A DNA stretch of 64,000 nt from Coniochaeta sp. PMI_546. Taxonomy: Eukaryota; Ascomycota; Sordariomycetes; Coniochaetales; Coniochaetaceae. The stretch spans positions 124,001-188,000 of the forward strand of contig MU271157.1 of assembly GCA_021432605.1 (NCBI GenBank). Direction: 5' to 3'. Both the position numbers and the translations under genes were made by a program. Within the stretch, counting starts at the first letter, position 1. Every line of letters starts with the position of its first letter. Positions 35,424 to 47,332 of the stretch are shown here, piece by piece. The notes beneath the pieces are model-generated. The model made no database searches. It worked only from the letters and a program-made list of their open reading frames with translations, and had not been told where the DNA came from.

Positions 35424-37199
35424 GATGAGAGAGATATGGTGCCTGGGATTATATGCAGTTGTTGTACGGGCTTGCCGTTTAGCAGGATTCAACAGGAAGG
35501 TAGTTGTCTATGGGCAACAGCGGGAGATCTGCGTGCTCGCCTCAGCATCAGACCTTGTGATCGTCTAGATGTGAAGCTAAGATAACCAATCACTGAGTGC
35601 AGCGAATGGGACAGGCTGTGAGGAAAGTGGAATATGAGGCTGTGAGAGGCAGATCACCGAGAAGACGGGGCAAAGAAAGAAGCTCAGAAACAGTGCTGAC
35701 GGGGCGATGCTTGGGCTTTTTAATATGCTTGCACATGCCCCGGATCAGACTCACCGGCCGGATTCACCTCCCACCAGCACCGGGCAATCGAAGGCTGTCG
35801 CTCGCACATCTCGTGCATATCCAAACGTCGTAGCACAGGAGGAATCGCTAAATACATCACTAGCGGATGATGGAACTGCACAAGTGCTCGAGGACATATG
35901 CGGACGAATCCATGCAGGCGACGTGCTCGGAGGCCCTGGTCCAGTGGCCATCTAGTCAAGCCCCCGGCAGCCCCTCACTTGATAGGCACAGGGCGCTTAG
36001 AGCCTCACTCGAAAAGCGGCCGAATTGGTTAGTTGTGAGCGCAGGCTGCCTATAGCCTGTTTCTCCAACTGAAGCTGGGCAACATCGATGCCGCATCATG
36101 CCGACCTCTCATGGCTGGCCTTGGCCCTCCCTCAGCTTACGAGATGCATGTCACATCTCACAGAGAGACAAAGCCACTCGCCCTAGTTCTGAGATGGAGC
36201 CCTGTGAGAGGTTGTGGGCGTAGGTAGAACCCGGGCAACCGAACACAGCATGTCCGACTTGCATGTCTCTTGGAGTTTGGGCGGTGAGGATGGTGAGTGA
36301 GCAGAGGAGGCAAGATCGGCTGTAGTTCACTGATCGTCACTGAGACTGTTAAGAAGCTATGCGTTATCAGGGTTATCTATCACATTGCTGGAGCCGAGAC
36401 ATAGACGTCACTGGCCAAGCGAGTGTCAATGAACGTGGTGAAGAATACATTATTTCTTCGCTTGCGTGCATAGAGTGATGTCGTTATCGTGCTTGGTCGA
36501 AGAAGGTCCGGTGAAGCCGCATGTATTCGTGTTCGTCGCGAGGCTGCGGTAGTTTCACCACGTCTGTCAAGACCCGGCTCGAGTCATTGAGAAACGGGCA
36601 CCCTATTGACAACGCAGATGGAACATGAGTGGCTGTCTCCTGGATTGCATATCTCCGTGTCTTGTGTCTGGGATGGACAACGTGGCCTCGAGTATGCGCA
36701 TCTAATGCTCTTTTCATTTCATCTTCACGCAGAAAATAGAAGCTGAAAAAACGAGGGGAATGTGCCACCAGACCTGCCAACGCATCACTTCACAACACGA
36801 CGGCATCTAAAGTGGTGTGAGGGAGGAAGACGGGAGGCCTTCTGACATGATGTGTTCATGTCGTACTTCTAGATGCTTTTGTCCGTCCAGGCCCAAGAGA
36901 GGTAACAGGCAAGGTACGCTGGGCACTTGCCATACACCTTCTGGAAAGTGAGGCTTCCGGTTGGTCTTGCCTGGTCTACCGCCGTGATGGAAGGTGCAGG
37001 CTCTTGCAGCATGATCAGGACAGGTGAAATGTGGGGAACCGTGGTTCTGGGAGGGGTATCGGCGAATCATGAATGAGATTTCCCACTGCTGTGCTGGTAG
37101 GTACCGAATCACCATCGACCGTTGCCGACGTTCCAGCTCTTGCGCTGCTTCCCTCCATTCTTATCACTGCATTTCATAACCTCATGATGCAGTAGATTG
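35424..37199. other. Gene-poor region, left part
   Basis: Several short frames with real ATGs occur, such as 35707-35955 (+, 82 codons, ending DICGRIHAGDVLGGPGPVAI), but none shows a family match or convincing splice partners. No RNA gene or repeat was recognised. Confidence 0.35.
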
Positions 37200-37893
37200 A
37201 TGCGGCTGCCCGTCCAGTCGATCAATCGTGAGGCAAATCCCGATGAGAAGGATGCCATTCGAAGCAGAACAGCGAGGCTTTCTCAACTTCTGGCTGCCTT
37301 GTTTGGTTTCCGGCAGTTTGATCTCGGGTCGCTGGAGAAGACCGTGACTCGAATTCCTTCACGCAGATCCCCTACACTGCTGGAGGCCTGCCAGGTCCAT
37401 CGTAAGTCATGGTACTGAGAACGAACTAGGTACTGCATGTATGTCATCAATCTGCGAGACGCTACTGTGGTGCCGCCGGAAGGAAGCCCGTTTCATCTTG
37501 GATGGGACCACTTGGTGGATTTCCCGATATCGTACAGGGACAGACGCACGATGACTGACGTGACCGAATCGCTTTCGAAAGACTGGCTGCTAGCATGCTA
37601 GTCGATCGGCCATGCTATTCTGCTACACAACCTCTGAGACTTCCACACCTACAGGCCACTGGACGCAGGTTCCATCAGTCTACTCGCGGAGACCTTCGCA
37701 TCGGATTACGAGGCTGCACTTCTGCGATCTCTGCAAGTGACCAGCGGCGATGCCATGCAATTGGATGTCAGGCCACCGTCTACTCAAAGCGGGCTCATCA
37801 AGAGGCCGTGGACCAGACGGATCAAAGACAATGCACTTCCAGCAAGAGATGCAAGCAAGAGCGATACACGCGCAGATGGGACTAGTTGGCTCG
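37200..37893 (+). CDS. Possible multi-exon gene or decayed gene, unknown family
   Basis: Three protein-like segments follow one another on the plus strand. The first starts at ATG 37200 and ends at a GTAAGT donor at 37402, containing ARLSQLLAALFGFRQF. The second, about 37439-37600, contains VVPPEGSPFHLGWDHLVDF and SYRDRRTMTDVTESLSKDWL. The third, about 37655-37893, after a CCTACAG acceptor, contains ISLLAETFASDYEAALLRSL and ends GTSWLA. Their composition is more coding-like than the surroundings. I could not find splice sites joining all three in frame, so this may be a decayed gene or one with an exon I missed. Confidence 0.35.
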
Positions 37894-40539
37894 CATGATG
37901 TATCCAATGGTGAAGACATGACGGCGCTCGACGCAGCATAGGGTGCCCACCCACGATCTTCCAAGTAGACCATCAAAGCTTGACAATGGATCAATCTCTT
38001 GTCGTTCCAACTTGGATCATGTTATCCAGGTAGCGTTCTTCCAGATCTCCAGGTTCCCTTATAAGGACTCCTTTAGCCGACAGTTCTTCCGGCAGTCGTT
38101 CTTAGGCATTAGAGGTGAGTGACAACGCTCGGGTGGCAGGCACGGCAGTGACGGTGACATGGAGGGGGCAGATGAGGCTCTGCTGAGGTTATGAGTATTG
38201 TCAAAGCAGGTTAGCCCTGATTCAGAGCACGCCAAGATTGCCACTGTCCGCAAAGGCCACTTGTATTTATAGCAAGCGACATGTCGAGACGTGCCGTGGT
38301 AGGCACTCTGCATTTCCGTGTGGCATCCCGTACACATATGCCAAAGCCAAGGGAGCAACGAGGAAGAGAACTCTACAAGAGTCGCGTTGGTCACGATATG
38401 GATCTTCGATATCGCCCTATTACACGGGAGTAGCTGATAGAGGGGTCTTGATGTACACGTGTAGGTGGCGGCATGACAACGACTTTCAGATGGGATATCA
38501 TGATCGAATGGAGCAACATCTCATGTCTCATCGGAGACCAATGGCCATATCTAGCACGGCCTGGCCTGGATACTTGCAGATGCAGACCTCAAGGTCAGTT
38601 TCAGAGCGACTACGTGGACGCTAGTTGTGTCAGCTCAACTTAAAATCCTATGGAGTTTCAAAGTTCTTGGCGTTCCAATGCCAATGCTAGTGCAGGTCAG
38701 AGGCGGGAGTGTCATGGTTCGACGCCAGATCCGTAGTGCCAAAGAGGTAGGAGGTAGACTACCACTGCCCTTTTTTGGAGGGTCTGCAAGGCTGGTCCAA
38801 CTCGAGGAACGAGCTTGAAGACTGAACAGTCTGAAATGGAAATACCAAAGAGGCCAGACAATTCAGGCTTGAAATAAGGACGCAAGCTACCAGCCTTACC
38901 GTCTATAGAGTGCTTGTCGGATTTCGAGGAAACGTGACAGCGGTCCATTCTTCCGTCGAACCGCTTCCTTCCGTGGACTATCGCATCATTCAAGCCAGCA
39001 GTGACATATGCTTCCATAAACACTATATCCTCGGCCGTCAAATGAAAACAAGCACACGGCCGATGCGAGCTTGCGAGATTTTCAAAGGTAACGGGAGAAA
39101 ATACCACCCATGTAGCTACGAAGGAAGCCAAGCTGTCAACCTGAGCTACAGTCGATAGCGATAGCAAGAAGTGTCACCGTAGTTCGATTTGGGAGAGTCT
39201 CGCCCTCAAAACACACAACCACGTCGCAGAAGCAGCAGCCTACTAGATAGTGATCCATCGCAAGTTTGATTTCATCTCTTCGAAGCCTAATCACCTGCTC
39301 GTGGCGGATCATGCAATGAAAAACTCCGCGATCGGTTCGGTGAGCGAGCGACAGCTTGATCACTGACAGAATGCGGTAAAATAGGCTCAATGGGCTTGGG
39401 CGAATGGACGATGAGGCAGTTATTATGACACTCAGTCGAATATAAGTTGCTTCCCATTAGCAGCCGGATCGAGGCCAGTCCAGCCCATTCAACCACTACC
39501 GAGGGGTAACAGGAGAGAAGTACCTTCTCACCTTCATTCTTCCGCCATGTTCCATTCAATGGAGGGTCGAGTCGCTTGGGCCTGCTCGGGATGCAGCTTT
39601 GACTGCAGTGGAAATTGGCTGATCGGCCAACGCTTCGAATCTTGAGCGAAACCTTGCGATCTGACGCTGAGAAACATCGGAGGATGAAGCTGATGTGTAG
39701 TAGTATATCTCGATCTTTACTGATCTCGGAACGACGAGAGAGAGTCAGTTTGACTACATAGTATACCTAGACCTCGGTGGGATGAAGGATATGGAATGAA
39801 GAATGAATCGTGTTTTGTTTGGTGTCTTTTTCTCCCAAGCGATTAGTGAGACCGAACCAGTCTCGATGCGATCGAATTAGATGCCGTTGTGGATCAACCG
39901 GATGCAAACAGTGGAGCCTGCAAGGAAGGCGAGGAAGTCCCGCCGCCAAGAGTCCCATATTTTACAGGCGCAACCCCGGAGGAAGCAATAAGTGGCGACC
40001 AATGACAGCCACTACTGACCCCTCCATGCCCTCGAAACCCCCAAGCAAGGCACCTCTACTATGCAGTAGCACCCGCTTGTTCCTGAAAGTGGTGGTGCAA
40101 AAAGCACGGTCTCCTTCTCCCGTCTCGTGGGCTGTCCTGTTCTGGCTGCCATGCCAGTGGAGAATGGATTCCCTGCTTGCTTGCTGCTTGCTTTCCTGCT
40201 TGCTTGCTGTTGCTGAGGGATGAAGTTAGCGGAGGTGCCAGCCAGGCCTGACACTCCCTTCCCTGCCCCTTTCAACACGACACCACTCAGCAACACACTC
40301 CAACAGTTGCCTCTACACATACATATTTCCAACATCGGCGATCAGGAGCAATTGACTCGGCAATAGATACCGCGACAGCACAAAGGTCAAGTCGAGTCGC
40401 TGTCAATAACCATCGATCACATTGGCAATCGCATTGACCTAGCACACATCTGCGACGGCCTCGGAGGGTCTGTGGCTACTGTCGATGGTCGACAATCAAT
40501 GAGGAATTCCTTGGTCACGGCCACCACACAATTGCCGCC
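37894..40539. other. Gene-poor region, right part
   Basis: About 2.6 kb without a supported gene. A GCTT-type microsatellite lies at about 40172-40214, just upstream of the next gene. Frames on both strands lack real start codons or look like noise. Confidence 0.4.
40172..40214 (+). repeat. Imperfect (TGCT/GCTT)n microsatellite
   Basis: The strand reads as repeated TGCTTGC units broken by TTTCC, about 43 bases long, in the leader or promoter of the membrane-protein gene that starts at 40540. Confidence 0.6.
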
Positions 40540-42993
40540 ATGGATCCAGGCAAGTCCAGGGCGTCCGAGTTTGAGCGGAGGGCCTCGATGAGGAATTCTA
40601 GGAGGATATCGGTGCAGGGAGGCGAACGGGAGGCCGTGCTGGACGATGGAGACTCGGATTTCGACCTTGCTGCGATGGCCGTCTCCGATGCATTTCGACC
40701 GCGAGAAGCACATAGAGGACAGCAAACACAAGCACAACCTTCATCATCACCATATCTAACACCACCAGCCCCGTCGATATCGAGCGCTGCTTCCTCTTCG
40801 ACGCCAGACCTCCGGTCCTTGAGATCGACATTGGATGACGCGAGGCCGTCGACTTCATCCGATGCTGTTGAAAGCTCGGAAGGCACGGCAATATCACAGC
40901 ACACGTCGTCGCCAACACAGCGGCCTTCGAGCATCGTGAAACCTCCTAGGTCGGCCACGGACTCGATCTCGCAACGACACGATGGTGCGATGGGTCGCAT
41001 CCAGGAAATGGCTGCGCTGTCGAGAGAGCCGACCGGATCTAGCATATCAGAACCCTACTTCGGCCAAGAAACACCTTATCACGGCTCAGCTGGTCCGTCG
41101 CACCCTTACGGAATGTATACGCAAAATGTCAGAGCCACTAGGACGGGAAGCGTCGCAACAACCTCGACCGCAACCATGGGCGAGTCCTCCTTCGCTGTCT
41201 CGCGAGGTCCTGCTCACCCATACGGCATGTACCCTCAAGCGACCGTGGACGAATCAGGTGTGATTCCGACCACAGCTATACCTGTTGGCTTTCCCGGTAT
41301 GGCCAGTCAATACCAGCGCCGTCTCGGCCCCGAAGGAGAAGAGATAGCCGACATCATCGGACCGGACGGCCATACAGAACAGCTACCGCCCTACACGAGA
41401 TATCCAGATGAAACATATGCAAGAAAGGTGAGAGATGCTGACCAAGCCCCTTCGACACGACCTCCAGCTGTGGGCGCTGCCGTGGTTGGCCCGCATCTCT
41501 CCGTGACTCGGGCAAGCATCGCGGGTGCCGGTGGAATCGGATTGGCGACACGGAACCCCGAGTTCGAGCCGGCGGACGACCTCGACTCCCCTCAGTCGCG
41601 CCACTCGTCCCGAAGTTTCGGGACGGATGCAAGCCACCATGTAATCAACACCGCGGCAACAAATGTTGCCATGTCGGAGAAACAGACACCCAAAAAGAAG
41701 TGGCAACAATGGGGCAAGCGACGACTATGGGGAATCGTCCCATATTGGGCCATTTGTCTAGGTGTTGTGGTCCTTGTCGTTATGGCAGTCGTGTTGGGTG
41801 CGGTTGTTGGCACTATCCTGGCGAAGCAACACGCCTATAAGAAACCCCCGAAAAAGGACGGTAGCTAGTAGGTTCTCGTTCGTCCCCTGATCTGTTAGGA
41901 CGCAAGTAACTAACGTGCATACAGTCAATACGATGGAGCGTCCACAGTGACGGTGACGTATGATGCGACACCAATACCAACCCCGACGGACTTGCCTGAG
42001 CTTGTTACCGGGTCCTTCAACCTGCCTCTGATGACCAACCGGGTGTCTAACACCTGCTTCAACGACACGACGCAATCTCAAGCCTGGAACTGCAACATAC
42101 TCATTTTCGCAACCATGATCATGAAGATCCAAAAGAACGTGCATGATGGTGGCGGCTATTCGATCGGCATCACGTGCAACCAGTCGCTCACACTAGCCAA
42201 CAACGTTTACTCGTATGGTGAACAACCGTTGGTTATCCCAGAGCCGTCGCCGATGGAGCTGGTCAACGATACGTTCCAGCCCGCTCGGGGGCCGGCGTGG
42301 TTCAAGATGATGCCATTCAACAAGACTGTCATCCTTCCCGAACCTGTTCTTACTGCATCACCGTCATCTTCTACTCCAACACAGGTGGTCGGCCGCAACT
42401 TTAACAACGCATTCGGAAGCAGCCCAGGGGACTTCAAGCGGAAGGGGATCGCCCAGACTGGCGACAAGCCATGGGTCTGCACTTGGCCAGAGACCTTTCT
42501 CGAGATATTCATATATCCCAAGCAAAACTCAAGCTACTCAGGCTGGCCGAAGGCACCTTCGAGCGGGACCTCGGGCCCGTGGCCAAGCGTGACCCCTGCG
42601 CCGGGTTCGCCGACGTCGTCGAACGGCTACCCACCAGCCTCTACCACTGGCGACGGCGGAGCGACCACGACCGGTCCGTACATGCCCGTCGACACGACCG
42701 GGTGGGAAATGCCGCCGCCGCCATACCCAAGGGTGATCAAGATCGAAGAACGCCGGATCGACAGGTCGCCGATGCCCTCGTGTCGGCAGGTGGAAATCAC
42801 GGGCGATGGGAAACCGGCTCGCCCCGTAAAGGATGCCAACGGCAACGACGTCGTCGTCTACATCGTCGAAAACGAGCCCCCGCCTCCCGGAGCACCGGGG
42901 ACGAGCCAGTCGAATAGGCTACACAATAGCGTTCTCGAGTACCGCGACAGCTCGGAGATCAGCGACTGTGGTTGCATGTGGTTCATCACATGA
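40540..42993 (+). CDS. Large single-pass membrane protein, uncharacterised fungal family
   Basis: Two exons, 40540-41867 and 41925-42993, give 798 residues. The ATG lies in an ideal GCCGCCATGG context. The intron uses GTAGGT, an ACTAAC branch site and ACAG, joining DGS-YQYDGAS. The first 390 residues are disordered, Ser/Pro-rich and presumably cytosolic, with two copies of a HPYGMY repeat (SHPYGMYTQ and AHPYGMYPQ). A basic patch (KKKWQQWGKRR) precedes one membrane helix (about 400-430, ICLGVVVLVVMAVVLGAVVG). The outer part has several possible N-glycosylation sites (NDTT, NQSL, NDTF, NKTV, NSSY) and a Cys-bearing domain ending SDCGCMWFIT. A cell-surface role is inferred. I believe it belongs to a widespread uncharacterised Pezizomycotina family. 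Confidence 0.82.
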
Positions 42994-43638
42994 TCTTCCT
43001 TGGCATCGTTCATTCTTTGTACACCATTCATCGTCATGAGAAAAGCTGCATCGGAGCTGTATCAGCATCCACATTTGGGCATACCACGTTCGGTCATTTT
43101 CTTCTTTGAATAGCGCGTATTGGCTCAGTCATGGCGTTTGGGATCGTCACGTTGAGGCGGAAGAGAATCTGTTTGTTTTTTGCGTGATTTGTCTTGAGAT
43201 TGCCCGGCGCCATGGCGCAGGAGTAAAACAATGTATTGGCCATTTGGGAGCGGCCGTCTTGCTCAAGACAACCTAATCCCCCGTCAAGAGTGTTGGAGTT
43301 CGGATACATATTGGAGGTAAGCTGCTGAAGACCTGGTTCGTCGAGAATCCGGCCTGAATTTTCCTGGTTCGCAAGTGCTGCATAGAGAGACACCATGGGA
43401 GGAGTGACTGATATTTTTTGGATATATATGTTTGCGATCGAGCCTCGATAGCCGCACATACGCACACTTAGCTATGCTAGTTTAGTCTGCCATATAAGAC
43501 CTATGCAAGCCCTTCTAAGCGCTGTCATTCTCCTTCTATAAACATGTTCCTATCTAGCTATTATACAGATTGTCGACTCGTACAAGTTACATTATTGTAC
43601 AATTGTACAGCCCCCAAGTGACTGCAGTCTCGACTACC
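42994..43638. other. Intergenic region between convergent genes
   Basis: 3' flanks of two convergent genes. No supported gene. Confidence 0.45.
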
Positions 43639-45147
43639 TCACTCACCCTTCCACTTCCACGTCGACCGCCGATGAATCAAGTAATCCTTGCTCTGTATAC
43701 TCTTCCACAACCCCACAACACCCCCGACGGGCCACCTGCTCCTCCTCTTCTTCTTCAGCAGCGCCGCCTCGTCAACGTGGACCTTGTCCCACACGCTCGG
43801 CAGCCCGGTAGCCCGATACTTCTCGCGCAGGCGGTCGTACCACTCCCTGCCCCCGTACATGGACCAGAACTCGGGCTCCGGGTAGTAGGTGTGCGCGTAC
43901 AGCCACTTCATACCGCCGAGCTCGCGGACCTTGTCCTCCAGCGCCCTGTTGGCCCTCATGAAGTCCTCGGGCCTGGAGGGCCCCCAACCCCACAGGCCGA
44001 CGTTGAGCATCATGTGCGAGTCGATGTCGCCAGCAGCCGCGCCTTCGGGCAGCGTGGTGAAGGGGTGGAACGTCGGCGGGCCGCGCCGCTTGAGCGGACA
44101 CAGCCAGAGCGGCCAGATGTCGAGCTCCGCCGCCGTGTAGTCGACGAAGCGCTCGGCCGTGGCGAACGGCATCGCCAGGTCCTGCACGATCATCCTCGAG
44201 CTCTCGCCGGAGCCGTGCAGGGCGCGGTACAGCATGCGCGTGTGCAGGAAGTCGTCCAGGAACCAACGCGTCCAGCGGTTGAACGGCACGAAGCTGAAGT
44301 AGTCGAACGCCGCCGCGCCGACCCAGAACCCGCCCCGGTCGTAGCGGAACAGGTACTCGGCCAGCGGGATGTAGTCCTCCTCCGGCGCGCCGCCGGGCTG
44401 AGACTGCCGTGTCCTGTCCTGCACGTGGAGGTAGAACCACGGGTCCCACGCGCCGCTAAACGTCTGCGGCCTCGTCCCCTCCGGCTTCTCATCCGTCAGC
44501 GTGCCCGTGATGACGACGCCATGATCCTTGCTGAACAAGATCCCGTCCACGTAGTCGTTCTCCCCCTTCTTGACCTCCTCCTCCACCACCCTGACCGCCT
44601 CCGCCACACTGCTCGTCCTCCGATACCTGGCCCTGACAAACTTCCTGGCCTCCATGAGCTTGACCTCCAACAGCGTCGCCACCCCAAGCGTGCCCACCGC
44701 CCCCGCCGCACCACGGAACAGATCCGCCCCCTCCCCCTCGGGCCCGACGCGCACCACCCTCCCGTCCGCGAGCACCATCTCCACCTCCCCGACCCCGTCG
44801 TCAAAGAACCCGTGCCGGAAACTGCTCGACTCCCCCGCGGTGCCCGCATAGCCGCCCCCGGCCGTGATGCCGGGGAACTCCATGACGACGGGCGGCACCA
44901 GGCCGTGGGGGAGGGTGGCCTCGACCAGCGCGTCCATGGCGACGTTGGGCTCGACCAGGGCCAGGCGGCGGTCGCGGTCGACGGCCAGCACGTTGCGGAG
45001 GGCGGAGATGTCGACCGTGCCCTGGCCGCGGGGCCGGGGCCGGGTGCTGTTTGTCGACCCGTGGTTGATCCGGTAGGGGATGTTGCGGGTGAAGAAGGAG
45101 GCGACGGTCTGGGAGATTTTGGCGACGGCTGCGCGGTGGCGGTCCAT
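43639..45147 (-). CDS. DHCR24/DWF1-like FAD-linked oxidoreductase
   Basis: A single exon from ATG 45147 gives 502 residues, near the 500-560 usual for the family. The N-terminal FAD-binding (PCMH-type) domain has VDISALRNVLAVDRDRRLAL, VEPNVAMDALVEATLPHGL and GITAGGGYAGTAGESSSFRH, matching the GxGxExSS segment of delta(24)-sterol reductases. The C-terminal half has YDRGGFWVG, WPLWLCPLKRR and WGWGPSR, also typical. Animal and plant members reduce the sterol side-chain double bond. Fungi do not need that step for ergosterol, so the fungal substrate is uncertain. There is no membrane anchor at the N-terminus. Confidence 0.82.
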   Translation of the reverse strand: MDRHRAAVAKISQTVASFFTRNIPYRINHGSTNSTRPRPRGQGTVDISALRNVLAVDRDRRLALVEPNVAMDALVEATLPHGLVPPVVMEFPGITAGGGYAGTAGESSSFRHGFFDDGVGEVEMVLADGRVVRVGPEGEGADLFRGAAGAVGTLGVATLLEVKLMEARKFVRARYRRTSSVAEAVRVVEEEVKKGENDYVDGILFSKDHGVVITGTLTDEKPEGTRPQTFSGAWDPWFYLHVQDRTRQSQPGGAPEEDYIPLAEYLFRYDRGGFWVGAAAFDYFSFVPFNRWTRWFLDDFLHTRMLYRALHGSGESSRMIVQDLAMPFATAERFVDYTAAELDIWPLWLCPLKRRGPPTFHPFTTLPEGAAAGDIDSHMMLNVGLWGWGPSRPEDFMRANRALEDKVRELGGMKWLYAHTYYPEPEFWSMYGGREWYDRLREKYRATGLPSVWDKVHVDEAALLKKKRRSRWPVGGVVGLWKSIQSKDYLIHRRSTWKWKGE

Positions 45148-45796
45148 TTTTGTGAGAGGATGTGAGGGGATGTAAAGTAAGAGGGGACGGGGTGAGAGTG
45201 TGAGGGTGAGTGAGGTGAGTGAGATTAGTGAGACTGGGTAGGAGAGTAAGACACCCGTGTTTCTATCTCATTTCAGAAAAGTCGAGAAGCACCTGAGTCT
45301 AAATATTAAGCCAGAAAAGGATCGGAATATCAACCGTCTTTTTTTCCTCCTCTACCGGGCTGTTGTTTACTCTCTCTCTCTCCTGGGTCTTTCAACCGTT
45401 CGTCCAAAAATTGCTGGTGAGCTTCAAGTGCTTGCACCAAGCTTGGACCAATGAACCAATGACTATCCTGGGGGCTCGAAGAAGTGGGTCTCTACCCAAG
45501 GAGGCTCTGTAAGGTGAGACTCAGGAGGGCGGCGGACACGAGATGAACAGGAAAAGGGGGTGCAAGAGAGACGATGTGCAAATAGAGTGTCTTTGTGCTA
45601 TGGATGCTATGTGTGGTTGTATCTGGCTGCTATATGTGCAATGCAACTATCACGACTATATGTCTAATCTACCACGCTCCAGACCATCCATCAGACCATG
45701 TCCAGTGCTCCGGGTATCTCAAACCACCATCATCTCGTCAACGCTCATGTCCTCCTTGCAAAGATCATGCCTACATGCAACACTAAAACCCCCCTA
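45148..45796. other. Intergenic region
   Basis: Promoter of the DWF1-like gene and 3' flank of the next hydrolase gene, both on the minus strand. Contains GTGAG-rich runs at 45180-45240. No gene is supported. Confidence 0.45.
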
Positions 45797-47332
45797 TCAA
45801 AGCTTCGCAGCAGTCTCATCCAGCAACCCCACCGCAGGCCCAGCCCTCCTCAAGATGCGCTCCCTCATCACCCCCTCGTCATACGGCGCCAACTCCCCAA
45901 TCTCAATCGGCACCTCCTCCAACGTCCTCGCCTTAACACTAACAAACCGACTCTCTCCCTTCCCCCCTCCCTCCCCACCAGCAACCTCGTTGATAAAATC
46001 AGTCCACCCCCGAAAACACCTCCGACTGGCCTCCAGCCTCGTAAAAATCAACGCGAAGCAGTGCGGCATGGCCTCGTACTCCTCGAACACGACCCTGACC
46101 CCGTCCCGCCCCAGCTTTGCGGCCAGCAGCCTGTCCTCGTCCGCCAGCAGCTCCCACCCGGTGCACACGTATACCGGCGGCGCCCCGGCCCAGCTGCGCG
46201 CCGCGAGCAGCGTGACGAGCGGGTGGGCGACCAGCTCGTCCGCCACGTAGACGTTCCTGCGGGGCGGGACGGCGGGCCAGGCCGGGCAGGGCGGAGGGGA
46301 CGGCGGCTTGGCTGGGTCGAAGGCGGGCAGGTAGTCGAAGGGGGCGTTGCGGGTGCAGGACGGGGAGGAGTGGGTCATGTCCAGCCAGGGGGAGTTGACG
46401 GCCACGCCAGCCGGGAGGGGGAGGGGGAGGGGGATGTCGGTGCCGTGCCAGTGGAGGGTTGGGTGGCGGGTGTTGGCGGTTTGGGCCTGGCGGTTGGTCT
46501 CGAGGATGGTCTGGAGGAGGGCCAGGGCGAGGTTGCCGCCTGCGCTGTCGCCGGAGAAGACGATGTGTTCTGGCTTGACTGGTGAGTGGAAGGCGCCGGG
46601 CGGTGGGTAGAGGAGGGCGAGGTAGGACGTCAGCGCGTCCATGACGGCTGCTGGGAAGGGGTGCTGGGGTGCTAGTCTGTACCGGACGGAGTAGCATCTT
46701 CCTCCTGTGAGCTTGGCGAGCTTCTTGGTCGTCGCTCGGTGGGTGCAGGGGTCCATGAGGTAGTACGCTCCGCCGTGGAAGTAGAGGACTGTTGTGGGTG
46801 TCTTGACCTCCTTCATCATCTCGACGTAGATCTCCTGCTCGGATATGGCTGGTAGTTTGGAGTCTTCTTTTGCTCCGGCGCGGTAGCCCGTCCACTCCGC
46901 CTCAACTGGGCCGGCGCCCGGCAGGCTGTCCAGAAACTTGCTCTCGAGCGGACTGCCTTCCTGCAGGCCGACTATTGCCCAGATCATGGCATCCCGGACA
47001 CCGCTTCCTGGGGACGCCGGAGCGGTGTAGTTGCTGACCCATATCCTGCCTTTGACGCCGGGATCCTTGTTGATCAGCTTCTGGGTATGCGTTATGCTCA
47101 GCGGCTTGGAGGGTGCTATGAATGAACGGATCACGGCGACGGTGATTTCCGTCGTGAGGTCGAGGTACTTTGACTGGGGTGATACGTGGAGGATGTGGAG
47201 AAGAGCCACTCTTGCCACAAGAGGGATCTTGGGCAGTAGCTGGAGGATCATGCTCATCTGGCTGGGTGGGCGTGAGACACTCGGCCTGCTTGAGCCATCG
47301 TGGACAGCCGACCCTTTATCGACGGGGGACAT
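45797..47332 (-). CDS. Alpha/beta hydrolase, hormone-sensitive-lipase type
   Basis: A single exon from ATG 47332 gives 511 residues. LYFHGGAYYLMDP carries the HGG oxyanion motif, VFSGDSAGGNLALALL the nucleophile GDSAG, and MPHCFALIF the catalytic His; an Asp in ELLADEDRL is the probable acid. The N-terminal 150 residues are a variable cap with a hydrophobic stretch (MSMILQLLPKIPLVARVALL). A Pro-rich insert (PAKPPSPPPCPAWPAVPP) interrupts the cap or core. The family hydrolyses short or medium acyl esters; the substrate is unknown. It lies in tandem with the DWF1-like gene, 650 bases away, but nothing shows a joint function. Confidence 0.85.
   Translation of the reverse strand: MSPVDKGSAVHDGSSRPSVSRPPSQMSMILQLLPKIPLVARVALLHILHVSPQSKYLDLTTEITVAVIRSFIAPSKPLSITHTQKLINKDPGVKGRIWVSNYTAPASPGSGVRDAMIWAIVGLQEGSPLESKFLDSLPGAGPVEAEWTGYRAGAKEDSKLPAISEQEIYVEMMKEVKTPTTVLYFHGGAYYLMDPCTHRATTKKLAKLTGGRCYSVRYRLAPQHPFPAAVMDALTSYLALLYPPPGAFHSPVKPEHIVFSGDSAGGNLALALLQTILETNRQAQTANTRHPTLHWHGTDIPLPLPLPAGVAVNSPWLDMTHSSPSCTRNAPFDYLPAFDPAKPPSPPPCPAWPAVPPRRNVYVADELVAHPLVTLLAARSWAGAPPVYVCTGWELLADEDRLLAAKLGRDGVRVVFEEYEAMPHCFALIFTRLEASRRCFRGWTDFINEVAGGEGGGKGESRFVSVKARTLEEVPIEIGELAPYDEGVMRERILRRAGPAVGLLDETAAKL

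Noticed and set aside
38712-39167. Minus-strand frame of about 150 codons
   Set aside because: No ATG start and no recognisable segment; no matching splice partner found.
43094-43465. Minus-strand frame of 123 codons
   Set aside because: No ATG at the frame start, no motif, and it sits in the 3' flank of two convergent genes.
43570-45165. Plus-strand open frame of 531 codons opposite the DWF1-like gene
   Set aside because: Antisense shadow; no domain, and the minus strand encodes a recognisable FAD enzyme.
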